Positions 26,232 through 34,616 are shown, counted from the stretch's first letter. The stretch: 64,000 bases of DNA from JBBREP01 sp963716525 (GCA_963716525.1 OY970315.1:2418001-2482000), one strand, 5' to 3'. Notes: generated from the sequence alone by a model not told the origin. Made by a program: numbers and translations.

Positions 26232-26699
26232 CTACTCGCGCCAGCCCTTCATCGCCCGTTCGGCCTCACGCTGCGCGTCGCGGGCCGCGAGGGATTGGCG
26301 CTTGTCGTAGTGCGCCTTGCCCTTGGCCACGCCGAGCTCCACCTTCGCTCGCCCGTCGTTGAAGTAGATCTGGAGCGGGATCAGCGTGTTGCCCTTCTCG
26401 TTCGTGGCCCGCTCGAGCTCGAGGATCTCCTTGTGGTGCAGCAGCAGCTTGCGGCGCCGCATCGGGTCGGGCCGCTCGGTGTGGGCGAACTCGTACGGCG
26501 CCACGTGCATGCCGTAGAGCCACACCTCGCCGTCGATCACCCGTGCGTACCCGTCCTGCAGGTTCGCCCGCGCGTCGCGGATCGACTTGACTTCCGAGCC
26601 GACGAGCACGATCCCGGCCTCGTACGTGTCGAGGATGAAATAGTCGTGGCGCGCGCGCCGGTTTCGCAGCACGACCCGGTCACCTCGGCGCTTGTCCAC
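26232..26699 (-). CDS. smpB: SmpB, SsrA-binding protein
   Basis: 155 residues, normal length. SmpB binds tmRNA and delivers it to stalled ribosomes (trans-translation). Family motifs are complete: NRRARHDYFILDTYEAGIVL, GSEVKSIRDARANLQDGYAR, HVAPYEFAH and the C-terminal tail KGKAHYDKRQSLAARDAQRE that mimics the anticodon stem. It is on the same strand as ssrA and just upstream of it, a common bacterial arrangement. Confidence 0.97.
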   Translation of the reverse strand: MDKRRGDRVVLRNRRARHDYFILDTYEAGIVLVGSEVKSIRDARANLQDGYARVIDGEVWLYGMHVAPYEFAHTERPDPMRRRKLLLHHKEILELERATNEKGNTLIPLQIYFNDGRAKVELGVAKGKAHYDKRQSLAARDAQREAERAMKGWRE

Positions 26700-26728
26700 C
26701 CTCCGAAACTACGACGCCGCCGCTGTCG

Positions 26729-27235
26729 TCACGCCGGTGCAACCGCGGGCTCGTCGACCGTCGTGAGACCGGCCCGGCGCTCGGCCGAGTTGCCCAGCCG
26801 CGCGATCGGCACACATTCGGTTGCCGCCGCGAGCCCCCACTCCGGCATGTTCGCGTAGACCGTCTCGGTGCGATCGGGTGAGACCCGGTAGGTCTCGTGC
26901 CACACCCCGACGTCGCCGGAGCGGCCGATCTTGCGGTTGAAGCGGCGCCATGGTTCGAGGTGGGGGAGCGCGGGATCCTTGGCGAAGCGGTACAGGTGCT
27001 CGGGCGATCGGAAGTAGCAGAGCGTGAGCGGTTGGCCGGAGAGCAGACCGGCCTGCACGTGGAGCAGCCCGAGATCGGGTTCGGCGCGCAGCTTGCGGAG
27101 CATGCGCGGCATGGCCACGAACGGCGCCCACCACTTCCACACCTTCCACGGCTTGTTGATCCGCATGCCGATGAGGAAGACGACGACCTCGTCGCCGGCC
27201 GCGGCGGTGAACCGCCCCTCGTTGATCCTGGCCAT
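26729..27235 (-). CDS. DUF4188 (monooxygenase-like) protein
   Basis: 168 residues. The DUF4188 pattern is clear: RINEGRFTAAAGDEVVVFLI, GMRINKPWKVWKW, FRSPEHLYRFAKDP and GVWHETYRV, ending with NMPEWGLAAA. The fold is thought to be dimeric alpha/beta-barrel-like, with no established reaction. It is divergent from a TetR gene, with an operator-like palindrome in between, so it is probably the main target of that regulator. Confidence 0.85.
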   Translation of the reverse strand: MARINEGRFTAAAGDEVVVFLIGMRINKPWKVWKWWAPFVAMPRMLRKLRAEPDLGLLHVQAGLLSGQPLTLCYFRSPEHLYRFAKDPALPHLEPWRRFNRKIGRSGDVGVWHETYRVSPDRTETVYANMPEWGLAAATECVPIARLGNSAERRAGLTTVDEPAVAPA

Positions 27236-27262
27236 GCTCCGTGCTCCTGTCGGCTAGGCTGC

Positions 27263-27277
27263 TATAACAGCGTTATA
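27263..27277. promoter_or_regulatory. Operator-like palindrome between DUF4188 and TetR genes
   Basis: TATAAC-AGC-GTTATA is a perfect inverted repeat in an AT-rich patch within a very GC-rich region. It lies 28 bases upstream of the DUF4188 start and 55 upstream of the TetR start. The TATAAC arms can themselves serve as -10 boxes on either strand. Binding by the neighbouring TetR protein is inference. Confidence 0.65.
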
Positions 27278-27331
27278 TCAGTCGGAAGGGGGGTCCGCAA
27301 GGGTCAACCCCGGTAGGAAGGCGGCGCAGCG

Positions 27332-27937
27332 GTGCCCGTGCGCAAGAGCGTGCTGAGCGGCGAGGACCTGCGGATCGCGCTCCTCGACGCGGCGAGCGCG
27401 GTGCTCCACGAGGAGGGCCCGCATGCGTTGTCCACCCGGCGCATCGCCGACCTCGTCGGCAGCTCGACGCAGAGCATCTACACGCTGTTCGGCGGCAAGC
27501 AGGGACTCCTGCGCGCGATGTACCGCGAGGGCTTCGAGCGGCTCGCCCAGCACATGCGCGCCGTGCCCGTCACCGACGACCCGATTCGCGACCTGCGGGA
27601 ACTCGCGCAGGCGTACCGCACCTCGGCGATGGCGAGCCCGCATCTCTACAGTGTGATGTTCGAGCGACCGGTCGCCGAGTTCGAGTGCACCGACGACGAC
27701 CGCGAGCAGTCGCTGTCGACGTTGTATGCGCTGGCCGATGGCGTGCAGCGCGCGATCGACCGGGGCGTGCTCGGCGGCGCCGCCGCGTTCGACATCGCGG
27801 TGAACCTCTGGGTCGCGGCGCACGGCTTCGTGAGCCTCGAGCTGTCGGGTCACCTGCTCGACCCGCACGGCGCGCTCGACGACCGCTACCACACGGTGCT
27901 CGAAAACGCGCTCGAGCCGTATCTCGTTTCTGTGTAG
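27332..27937 (+). CDS. TetR-family transcriptional regulator
   Basis: 201 residues. The HTH domain reads LLDAASAVLHEEGPHALSTR, then ADLVGSSTQSIYTLFGGKQG at about residues 35-55. The C-terminal domain resembles TetR_C_13-type ligand domains (GAAAFDIAVNLWVAAHGFVS). GTG start at 27332. Divergent from DUF4188, so likely an autoregulated repressor of that gene. Confidence 0.9.
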   Translation: MPVRKSVLSGEDLRIALLDAASAVLHEEGPHALSTRRIADLVGSSTQSIYTLFGGKQGLLRAMYREGFERLAQHMRAVPVTDDPIRDLRELAQAYRTSAMASPHLYSVMFERPVAEFECTDDDREQSLSTLYALADGVQRAIDRGVLGGAAAFDIAVNLWVAAHGFVSLELSGHLLDPHGALDDRYHTVLENALEPYLVSV

Positions 27938-27972
27938 CGCCCCCGGTCTCGACTTCGTTACCGTGAGGTGCG

Positions 27973-28752
27973 ATGAACCACCACGAAGCGTGCGACGAAT
28001 TGAGCATGATCGTCGAGTCGTTTGCGGGCGCGCTCGGCGATACCGACCTGTCCCGGCCGGTGCCCACGTGCCCGGAGTGGACGCTGCTCGACCTCGCCAC
28101 GCACACCGGTCGCATCCACCGCTGGGCGACCCGGCTCGTGGCCGAGCTCGCGACGGAACGCTTGAAGGCGCCGCGCGAAGGCGAGCCCGGTGCCGGCAAC
28201 GACGTCGCAGGATGGTTGCGCGAAGGCGGCGAGGCGCTCGTGTCCACGCTGCGCGCGTCCGACCCGGACGCGCCCATGTGGGCGTGGGGCGCCGACAAGC
28301 ACGTGCGCTTCTGGTCACGTCGCCAGCTGCACGAGACCGCCATCCACCAGGCCGACGCGCTGATCGCGCTCGACCGTCCGGTGGAGATCGCGCCCGCCGT
28401 CGCCGCCGACGGCATCGACGAGCTGCTCGACAACCTGTCGGCTGCGGCGTACTTCGCGCCCAAGGTCGCCGAGCTGCGCGGCGACGGCGAGACGATCCAC
28501 CTCCATGCCGTCGACACGCCCGACGCCGGTGCCACACCCGACGCCGGCGCTCTCGGCGAGTGGCTCGTCACGCTGCAGCCCGACGGCTACTCGTACACGC
28601 ACGGCCACTCGAAAGGCGACGTGGCGGTGCGCGGCCGGCTCGCCGACCTCGAGCTGCTGATGTACAACCGCCTCCCGCTCGACGGCGACCGCTTCGAGGT
28701 GTTCGGCGACAGCGCGCTCATGGAGCGCTGGCTCGCGTCGGCACAGCTGTAG
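27973..28752 (+). CDS. Maleylpyruvate isomerase/mycothiol-dependent family protein
   Basis: 259 residues. The N-terminal MDMPI-type domain shows VPTCPEWTLLDLATHTGRIH, and later WSRRQLHETAIHQADALIAL, supplying the His/Glu metal ligands of this DinB-related superfamily. The C-terminal domain (GDVAVRGRLADLELLMYNRL) is the sterol-carrier-like part seen in actinobacterial members. Members use mycothiol as thiol cofactor. The actual substrate here is unknown. The next gene begins 3 bases after the stop. Confidence 0.85.
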   Translation: MNHHEACDELSMIVESFAGALGDTDLSRPVPTCPEWTLLDLATHTGRIHRWATRLVAELATERLKAPREGEPGAGNDVAGWLREGGEALVSTLRASDPDAPMWAWGADKHVRFWSRRQLHETAIHQADALIALDRPVEIAPAVAADGIDELLDNLSAAAYFAPKVAELRGDGETIHLHAVDTPDAGATPDAGALGEWLVTLQPDGYSYTHGHSKGDVAVRGRLADLELLMYNRLPLDGDRFEVFGDSALMERWLASAQL

Positions 28753-28754
28753 CC

Positions 28755-29693
28755 ATGGCTCTGCGCAACCGCGTCACCGAGATGCTCGGCGTCGAGCACC
28801 CGATCGTGCAGGCACCGATGGGCTGGATCGCCCGGTCGCAGCTCGCGTCGGCGGTGAGTGACGCCGGTGCCATGGGCATCATCGAGACGTCTTCGGGCCA
28901 GCTCGACGAGATCCGCGTCGAGATCGCCAAGATGCGATCGCTCACCGCGAAGCCGTGGGGCGTCAACATCGCCCAACTGTTCGTGCGCGACCCCGCCGAG
29001 GTCGTCGACTTCGTCGCCGAGCAGGGTGTCTCGTTCGTCACCACGTCGGCCGGCGACCCCACGAAGCTCACCGCGAAGCTGAAGGCGCTCGGCATCACCG
29101 TGTTCCACGTGGTGCCGTCGCTGCGCGCGGCGCGCAAGGCCGTCGACGCTGGTGTCGACGGCCTCGTCGTCGAGGGCAACGAAGGCGGCGGCTTCAAGGC
29201 ACCGACCGGCGCGTCGACGATGGTGTTGCTGCCGCTCGTGGCGTCGAAGGTCGACGTGCCGCTCATCGCCGCCGGCGGCATCTGCGACGGCCGGTCGATG
29301 GCGGCCGCGTTCGCGCTCGGCGCGGAGGGCGTGCAGATGGGCACGCAGATGGTGGCGTCACTCGAGTCGCCCGTCCACCAGAACTGGAAGCAGCTCATCT
29401 GCGACTCCGCCGAGAGCGACACCGTGCTGCTGAACCGGCACGCCGCGCCTGCCTTCCGTGCGCTGCGCACGCCGCTTGCGGATCGGTTGGAGAAGGAGGA
29501 GCGGGTGGCGCTCGCAGTCGGCCGGGTGGAGGACCTGTACTTCGGCGGCGACTTCGAAGCGATGTTCGCGCTCGGCGGCCAGGTGGCCGGGCGCATCGAG
29601 TCGATCCGCCCGGTCGCCGGCATCATCGGCGACACGATGCGCGAGTTCGAGCAGGTGATGGCGTCCATGGCCCGCGCCATCACCTCGACCTAA
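28755..29693 (+). CDS. Nitronate monooxygenase (2-nitropropane dioxygenase-like)
   Basis: 312-residue FMN-dependent TIM barrel. Motifs include the N-terminal VEHPIVQAPMGWIA, the phosphate-binding run VEGNEGGGFKAPTG, AAGGICDGRSMAAAFALGAE and GVQMGTQMVAS. Full length from ATG 28755. Some homologues act as enoyl reductases or on propionate-3-nitronate, so the name is a family label. It is probably in one operon with the preceding gene. The 44-bp palindrome follows 6 bases after the stop. Confidence 0.88.
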   Translation: MALRNRVTEMLGVEHPIVQAPMGWIARSQLASAVSDAGAMGIIETSSGQLDEIRVEIAKMRSLTAKPWGVNIAQLFVRDPAEVVDFVAEQGVSFVTTSAGDPTKLTAKLKALGITVFHVVPSLRAARKAVDAGVDGLVVEGNEGGGFKAPTGASTMVLLPLVASKVDVPLIAAGGICDGRSMAAAFALGAEGVQMGTQMVASLESPVHQNWKQLICDSAESDTVLLNRHAAPAFRALRTPLADRLEKEERVALAVGRVEDLYFGGDFEAMFALGGQVAGRIESIRPVAGIIGDTMREFEQVMASMARAITST

Positions 29694-29699
29694 CCCGCG

Positions 29700-29743
29700 C
29701 ATGCGTCGTTTGGGACCGCTATTTGGTACCCAAACGACGCATG
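29700..29743. terminator. 44-bp palindromic element, copy 2 (bidirectional terminator-like)
   Basis: This is the exact reverse complement of 2548-2591: arms 29700-29714 and 29729-29743 around a 14-base loop. Like copy 1 it sits between two convergent genes. No T-tract is present. Perfect conservation of the loop as well as the stem argues for a dispersed repeat family rather than chance terminators. Confidence 0.75.
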
Positions 29744-29769
29744 AGGGGTCTGGATGGGGGCTTGGGGGG

Positions 29770-30378
29770 TCAGGCCGGTTGGGACTGGAGCACCCGGAGG
29801 ACGCCGTTGCCGGTGCCCCACGGCGATTGCGCGACCGCCTGGGCCACGGCTTGCGCGCTCGAGCCGTCGGCGAGCGCGGCGAGGATGTTCGGGTAGCGGC
29901 CGTTCAGCAATGTGGCGACCGTCGCCTGCACGCCTTCGGTGTAGCTCGGGTAGTTCTTCACGCCGGCGCTGTTGAAGTTCGTCGTGTTCGGCGCGGCCTC
30001 GGTGGTGGCGAGCGGGTTGTGCGCGGCCGCGGTGCCTTCGGCCTGGGCCCACGCCACGATCGCGCGCACGTTCTCGGCGGTTTGTGGCGCACCGAGCGCG
30101 GTCAACACGTCGTGGGCGAACTGCCTGCGTGATGCGGCGTCTGGCCCGCCGTTCGGCGCGGTCGTGCCCGACGACGCGGCGCTCTGCAACACGCTCGCGA
30201 AGTCCGGCTGGGCTCCGATGATCGAGTCGGCGGCCGGCGCGGCCGGCGCGGCTGGTGCGGCCGACGACGCCGTCGCCTGCGAACTGCCGTCGGTGAAGCG
30301 CGCCTCGATCGCGGCGATACGCGACTGCACGTCGGCGAGACCGGAGATTCCGGGGAGCGCGCCCATCCCGACTCCCAT
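29770..30378 (-). CDS. Lysozyme-like/phage-tail-tip-type protein with flagellar-like N terminus
   Basis: About 202 residues from ATG 30378 (another ATG at 30366). The N terminus VQSRIAAIEARF resembles the start of flagellum-associated transglycosylases, followed by an Ala/Pro-rich linker. The C-terminal domain (RQFAHDVLTALGAPQTAENV, WAQAEGTAAAHNPLATT, FNSAGVKNYPSYTEGVQATV) resembles domains found in phage tail and secreted actinobacterial proteins thought to act on peptidoglycan. No signal peptide is seen. It converges with the nitronate monooxygenase gene and is divergent from the hydroxylase gene. Confidence 0.65.
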   Translation of the reverse strand: MGVGMGALPGISGLADVQSRIAAIEARFTDGSSQATASSAAPAAPAAPAADSIIGAQPDFASVLQSAASSGTTAPNGGPDAASRRQFAHDVLTALGAPQTAENVRAIVAWAQAEGTAAAHNPLATTEAAPNTTNFNSAGVKNYPSYTEGVQATVATLLNGRYPNILAALADGSSAQAVAQAVAQSPWGTGNGVLRVLQSQPA

Positions 30379-30512
30379 CGGCCCGCCGGCCCGCCACCTG
30401 AGCCGGCTCCCCGCTGTAGTGTCCGGCCGGTTCCGCGCCGCCACCGGCGCCGGCACCCGCACTCGCATTCGCACTCGCGAGGCGCGACACGGAGCGCGCG
30501 ACGGAGGAAGGC

Positions 30513-32822
30513 ATGGCACTGCAGGGCTCGATCCTGGGCAACCCGGTGAAGCGCAAGGAGGATCCCGGAATCCTCACTGGCGCCACGCAGTACTTCGACG
30601 ACCTCGCCGTCGACGGGCTCCTGCACATCGCGTTCGTGCGCTCGACCGTCGCTCACGCCACGGTGGAGTCGATCGACGTGTCGGACGCCGAGTGCATGCC
30701 CGGCGTCGTCTCGGTGTACACGGCCGGCAGCATGGAGCTTGCCGATCACAACGGCTTCGTCATGTTGCCGCCCACGATGCTCCGGCCCCCGCTCGCCAAG
30801 GCGAAGGTGCGCTTCGTCGGTGACATCGTCGCCGCGGTCGTCGCCGAGACGAAGGCGCAGGCCGTTGACGCGGCGGAAGCGGTGATCGTCGACTACGACC
30901 CGCTCCCCGCGCTCGCGGGCATCGAGGAAGCGATCGTCGAAGGCGCGGTGGCGATCCACGAGGGCGCGCCCGGCAATGTCGCCTTCGGCGCGGCGATGAT
31001 GGGTATGGGCACTCCGGTCGAAGGGATCCTCGACGACGCCGACGTCGTGGTGAAGGGTCGCTTCGTCAACCAGCGGCTCGCCGGGATCCCCATGGAGCCG
31101 AGTGGCATCATCGCGATCCCCGAGCAGCACGGCGCCGCGCTCACGGCATGGATCCCGTGCCAGAACCCGCATTCGCTCCATCCCGAGCTCGCGGGGGCGA
31201 TCGGTCTCGATCCTGGCCAGGTACGGGTGCGCACCGCGGCGGTGGGTGGGGGCTTTGGCTCGAAGGCCTCGTTCAACGTCGAGTTCGCGATCGCGGCGAA
31301 GGCCGCGCTGGCGCTCGACCGTCCCGTCAAGTGGACCGAGACGCGCAGCGAGAACCTCCTGGCGATGGTGCACGGCCGTGGGCAGTTGCAGCACGTGGAG
31401 TTGGGCGTGAAGCGCGACGGCACGATCACCGGCTTGAAGGTGAACCTGTTCGCCGACTGCGGCGCGTACCCGGCGATCGGCGCGTTCCTTCCCTTCTTCA
31501 CCCAGACGATGTCGACCGGCGTGTACACGGTGCCGAAGCTGGAGTTCAACTGGACGTCGGTGATCACCAACACCACTCCGATCGCGGCCTACCGCGGGGC
31601 GGGCCGGCCCGAGGCCACCGAGCTCATCGAGCGCATCCTCGACATGGCAGCCGACGAGCTCGGCATCGACCCCGTCGAGATCCGCCGCAAGAACCTGATG
31701 GCGAAGTTCGAGGCTCCGGGGGCACCGTCGAGCAGCGGACTCGCGATGTACGACACCGGCGACTACGCCACCGCGCTCGACGCCGCGCTCGAGCACGCCG
31801 ACTACGCCGCGCTGCGCGCTGAGCAGGCGCGCCGGCGCGAGCAGCACGACGCGAAGCAGCTCGGCATCGGCGTGAGCTGCTACGTCGAGGTCACCGCGCC
31901 CGCGGGCATGCACATGGAGTACGGCGCGGTCGAGGTGCACGACGACGGCACCGTCGACGCGCTCGTGGGCACCAGCTCGCATGGCCAGGGGCACGACACC
32001 GCGTTCTCGATGATCGTGAGCGAGCTGCTGGGCGTGCCGATCGACAAGGTGCGGCTCGTGCAGAGCGACACCGCGCTCGTGCCGCGGGGCAACGGCACGA
32101 TGGGCAGCCGTTCCCTCCAGACCGCGGGCAGCGCCGTCTACCGCGCCAGCGAGGGTGTGCTCGACAAGGCGAAGCAGCTCGCCGCGCAGCTACTGGAGGC
32201 GAGCGCCGACGACGTCGTGGTGGGCGACGGCGGGCTGCAGGTGGCGGGTGTGCCGTCGCAGCTGATCGCTTGGGGCGAGCTTGCCGCGGAGGCGAAGGGG
32301 TCGGGGATCGAGGGCCTCGAAGGCGGTCTGCGGCACGAGCTCGACTTCGACGGCACCGGGTCGACGTTCCCATTCGGCGCGCACGTGTCGGTGGTCGAGG
32401 TCGACACCGAGACCGGTCGGGTGGAGGAGCTGCGTCACATCGCGGTCGACGACTGCGGTCGCATCCTGAACCCGCTGCTGGTCACCGGCCAGCAGCACGG
32501 TGGCATCGCGCAAGGCATCGCCCAGGCCTTGTACGAGTGGGTGCAGTACGACGCCGATGGCAACCCGGTCACCGCGAACCTCATGGACTACGCGATGCCG
32601 AGCGCCGCGGAGCTGCCGAGCTTCGAGACGTACAACACGCAGACGCCCACGCATCTCAACCCGCTCGGCGCGAAGGGCATCGGTGAGTCGGGCACGATCG
32701 GTTCGACGCCCGCGGTGCACAACGCGGTGATTGACGCCGTGAGTGTGTTCGAGATCCGTCACATCGACATGCCGCTGGCCCCCGAACGGGTGTGGGCGGC
32801 GATCCAGCAGGCGCGTGGTTGA
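30513..32822 (+). CDS. Molybdenum hydroxylase large subunit (CoxL form II-like)
   Basis: 769-residue molybdopterin-cytosine-dinucleotide enzyme of the xanthine oxidase family. Cofactor motifs are present: GGGFGSKASFN near 245, AYRGAGRPEAT near 359, SSHGQGHDTAFSM and the catalytic Glu in GAKGIGESGTIG near 725. The active-site loop AYRGAGR is the form II type. True aerobic CO dehydrogenase has AYRCSFR, so CO oxidation should not be assumed. The FAD (medium) and 2Fe-2S (small) subunit genes are not adjacent, which is unusual. The modABC genes at the window start would supply molybdenum. Confidence 0.9.
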   Translation: MALQGSILGNPVKRKEDPGILTGATQYFDDLAVDGLLHIAFVRSTVAHATVESIDVSDAECMPGVVSVYTAGSMELADHNGFVMLPPTMLRPPLAKAKVRFVGDIVAAVVAETKAQAVDAAEAVIVDYDPLPALAGIEEAIVEGAVAIHEGAPGNVAFGAAMMGMGTPVEGILDDADVVVKGRFVNQRLAGIPMEPSGIIAIPEQHGAALTAWIPCQNPHSLHPELAGAIGLDPGQVRVRTAAVGGGFGSKASFNVEFAIAAKAALALDRPVKWTETRSENLLAMVHGRGQLQHVELGVKRDGTITGLKVNLFADCGAYPAIGAFLPFFTQTMSTGVYTVPKLEFNWTSVITNTTPIAAYRGAGRPEATELIERILDMAADELGIDPVEIRRKNLMAKFEAPGAPSSSGLAMYDTGDYATALDAALEHADYAALRAEQARRREQHDAKQLGIGVSCYVEVTAPAGMHMEYGAVEVHDDGTVDALVGTSSHGQGHDTAFSMIVSELLGVPIDKVRLVQSDTALVPRGNGTMGSRSLQTAGSAVYRASEGVLDKAKQLAAQLLEASADDVVVGDGGLQVAGVPSQLIAWGELAAEAKGSGIEGLEGGLRHELDFDGTGSTFPFGAHVSVVEVDTETGRVEELRHIAVDDCGRILNPLLVTGQQHGGIAQGIAQALYEWVQYDADGNPVTANLMDYAMPSAAELPSFETYNTQTPTHLNPLGAKGIGESGTIGSTPAVHNAVIDAVSVFEIRHIDMPLAPERVWAAIQQARG

Positions 32823-33255
32823 CCGCGCCGGGCCCACCCTGAGGCTCACCGAATCGCAATACTCGGTGATTCTCGGCAACGTGTACGACGGGCTGCCGAA
32901 CGAGGCGTGCGGGCTGCTGCTCGGCCCGATGCTCGACGGGCGCCCGACCGGCGTGGTGAGCGAGGCGCGGCCGTGCGTGAACGCCGATGCGTCGGCGCGC
33001 ACCTACACCGTCGCGCCGAAGGACATGCTGCGGGCGATGCGGGCGGCGGAGGAACGCGGCGACGAGATCGTGGGCGTGTGGCACTCGCACACCCATACCG
33101 ATCCGTATCCGTCCCCCACCGACGTCCGCCAGGCGGCCGACCCGTCGTGGATCTATGTGATCGTGAGCCTCAAGCACGGCGATCCCGCGCTACGCGCCTA
33201 CACGATCGCCGACGGCGAGATCGCCGAGCTCCCCGTGGAGCTCGCCCGCGGCTAA
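32815..33255 (+). CDS. mec: Mec-type JAMM/M67 metalloprotease
   Basis: 146 residues from GTG 32815, overlapping the hydroxylase stop. JAMM zinc motif: Glu in NEACGLLLG, then HSHTHTDPYPSPTDV with two His and Asp. The homologue in Mycobacterium tuberculosis releases cysteine from the CysO-cysteine adduct. cysO and cysM follow immediately, exactly as there. It may also trim CysO itself (see CysO). Part of cysteine biosynthesis from O-phosphoserine. Confidence 0.9.
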   Translation: MVDRAGPTLRLTESQYSVILGNVYDGLPNEACGLLLGPMLDGRPTGVVSEARPCVNADASARTYTVAPKDMLRAMRAAEERGDEIVGVWHSHTHTDPYPSPTDVRQAADPSWIYVIVSLKHGDPALRAYTIADGEIAELPVELARG

Positions 33256-33276
33256 CCCCCGCGTTCCCGCCCGCCC

Positions 33277-33326
33277 CCCGTTGCCCCATCAGGAGCCAAT
33301 TTCTTGGCTCCTGATGGGACAACGGG
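33277..33326. terminator. Hairpin between mec and cysO
   Basis: A 23-bp near-perfect inverted repeat (33277-33299 with 33304-33326, one mismatch) with a short loop, including CAGGAGCCAA and TTGGCTCCTG. It lies between genes on the same strand and has no T-run. It may reduce read-through or stabilise the upstream mRNA. The type is similar to the 44-bp palindrome but the sequence is different. Confidence 0.6.
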
Positions 33327-33364
33327 AATGCTGACTGGATCGGTCGGAGTTATAGGCTGACGTG

Positions 33365-33643
33365 ATGGCCGTCGAGGTGAAGATTCCCACGGTGCTCCGG
33401 GCCCAGGCCGACGGCAACACCTCGGTGTCGGTCGACGGCGCCACGGTCGGCGACGTGTTCCAGTCCCTCGTCGAGCGCTTTCCCGGCTTGCGGGGCAACC
33501 TGCTCGGCGACGACGGCGGCATGCACAAGTTCGTGAACGTCTTCCTCAACGACGACGACATCCGCTATCTCGACCGCCTCGACACGAAGGTGTCCGACGG
33601 CGACGAGATCGCGATCCTGCCCGCGGTCGCCGGCGGCGCCTGA
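33365..33643 (+). CDS. cysO: CysO sulfur carrier protein, with one residue after the GG
   Basis: 92 residues, ubiquitin-like beta-grasp fold (MAVEVKIPTVLRAQADGNTS, then HKFVNVFLNDDDIRYLD and GDEIAILPAVAGGA). In the mycobacterial protein the C terminus is AVAGG, thiocarboxylated by MoeZ/MoeB-type enzymes, and the sulfur is passed to CysM. Here GCC GGC GGC GCC TGA encodes an extra Ala after the GG, so the carrier would need trimming to expose Gly. The adjacent JAMM protease is a good candidate. ATG 33365 chosen over the preceding GTG. Confidence 0.92.
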   Translation: MAVEVKIPTVLRAQADGNTSVSVDGATVGDVFQSLVERFPGLRGNLLGDDGGMHKFVNVFLNDDDIRYLDRLDTKVSDGDEIAILPAVAGGA

Positions 33644-33665
33644 CCGCGCACCGGGCGCGCCCACC

Positions 33666-34616
33666 ATGGCTCGCTACGACAGCGTCCTCGACCTGATCGG
33701 CAACACCCCGCTCGTCGACATCTCGCGACTCGCGCCGGCGCCCGGCGTCACGATGCTCGCCAAGCTCGAGGGCCAGAACCCGGGCGGGTCGTCGAAGGAC
33801 CGCATCGCCCTCAAGATGGTGCAGCTCGCCGAGCGCGACGGGTTCCTCGAACCGAACCGCGGCGACACGATCCTCGAACCGTCGTCGGGCAACACGGGCA
33901 TCGGCCTCGCGCTCGTCGCCAAGCTCCGCGGCTACGGCCTGCGCATCGTGATGCCCGAGAACGTGTCGCCCGAGCGCCGCCAGCTGCTCGAGATCTTCGG
34001 CGCCGAGATCACCCTGTCGCCCGGTGAGGAGGGGAGCAACGGCGCGATCCGCCTCGCCGAGAAGATCGTGGCCGACGAGCCGACCTACAAGCTGCTGTTC
34101 CAGTACGGCAACCCGGCCAACCCCCTGGCCCACTACGAGGGCACGGGGCCCGAGATCCTCGCCGACTGCCCCGAGATCGACGTGTTCGTCGCCGGCCTCG
34201 GCACGAGCGGCACGCTGATGGGTGCCGGCTCCTACCTCAAAGAGCACAAGCCGGGTGTGAAGATCGTGGCCGTCGAGCCGCCCGCCGGCGAGCTGGTGCA
34301 GGGGCTGCGCAACCTCGACGACGGTTTCGTGCCGCCGATCTTCCGTGAGGGTGTGCTCGACCGCAAGACGATCATGCGGCCACGCGCGTCGGTGGAGTGG
34401 ACGCGCCGCCTGCTGAACGAGTGCGGCGTGTTCGCCGGCATCTCGTCGGGCGCGGCCGTGGGCGGCGCGGTGCGCTACGTCGAGCAGGTCGCCATGACGA
34501 GCGGCACCGTGGTCACGCTGCTGCCCGACGGCGGCTGGAAGTACCTGTCGAGCGGTGCGTGGACCGACGATCTCGACACGGTCGCCGAGCGCGCCACCCG
34601 CATCAACTACTGGTGA
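33666..34616 (+). CDS. cysM: CysM, O-phosphoserine/CysO-dependent cysteine synthase
   Basis: 316 residues, PLP fold type II. The PLP Lys is in NPGGSSKDR (about residue 44). The substrate loop is SSGNTGIGLAL, and the phosphate-binding segment GTSGTLMGAGSYL. Adjacency to cysO and mec indicates the CysM type using O-phosphoserine and CysO-thiocarboxylate rather than free sulfide. The stop overlaps the GTG of the next gene (GGTGA). Confidence 0.93.
   Translation: MARYDSVLDLIGNTPLVDISRLAPAPGVTMLAKLEGQNPGGSSKDRIALKMVQLAERDGFLEPNRGDTILEPSSGNTGIGLALVAKLRGYGLRIVMPENVSPERRQLLEIFGAEITLSPGEEGSNGAIRLAEKIVADEPTYKLLFQYGNPANPLAHYEGTGPEILADCPEIDVFVAGLGTSGTLMGAGSYLKEHKPGVKIVAVEPPAGELVQGLRNLDDGFVPPIFREGVLDRKTIMRPRASVEWTRRLLNECGVFAGISSGAAVGGAVRYVEQVAMTSGTVVTLLPDGGWKYLSSGAWTDDLDTVAERATRINYW

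Noticed and set aside
30513..32822. Calling the molybdenum hydroxylase a CO dehydrogenase
   Set aside because: The active-site loop is AYRGAGR, not AYRCSFR, and the partner subunits are missing.
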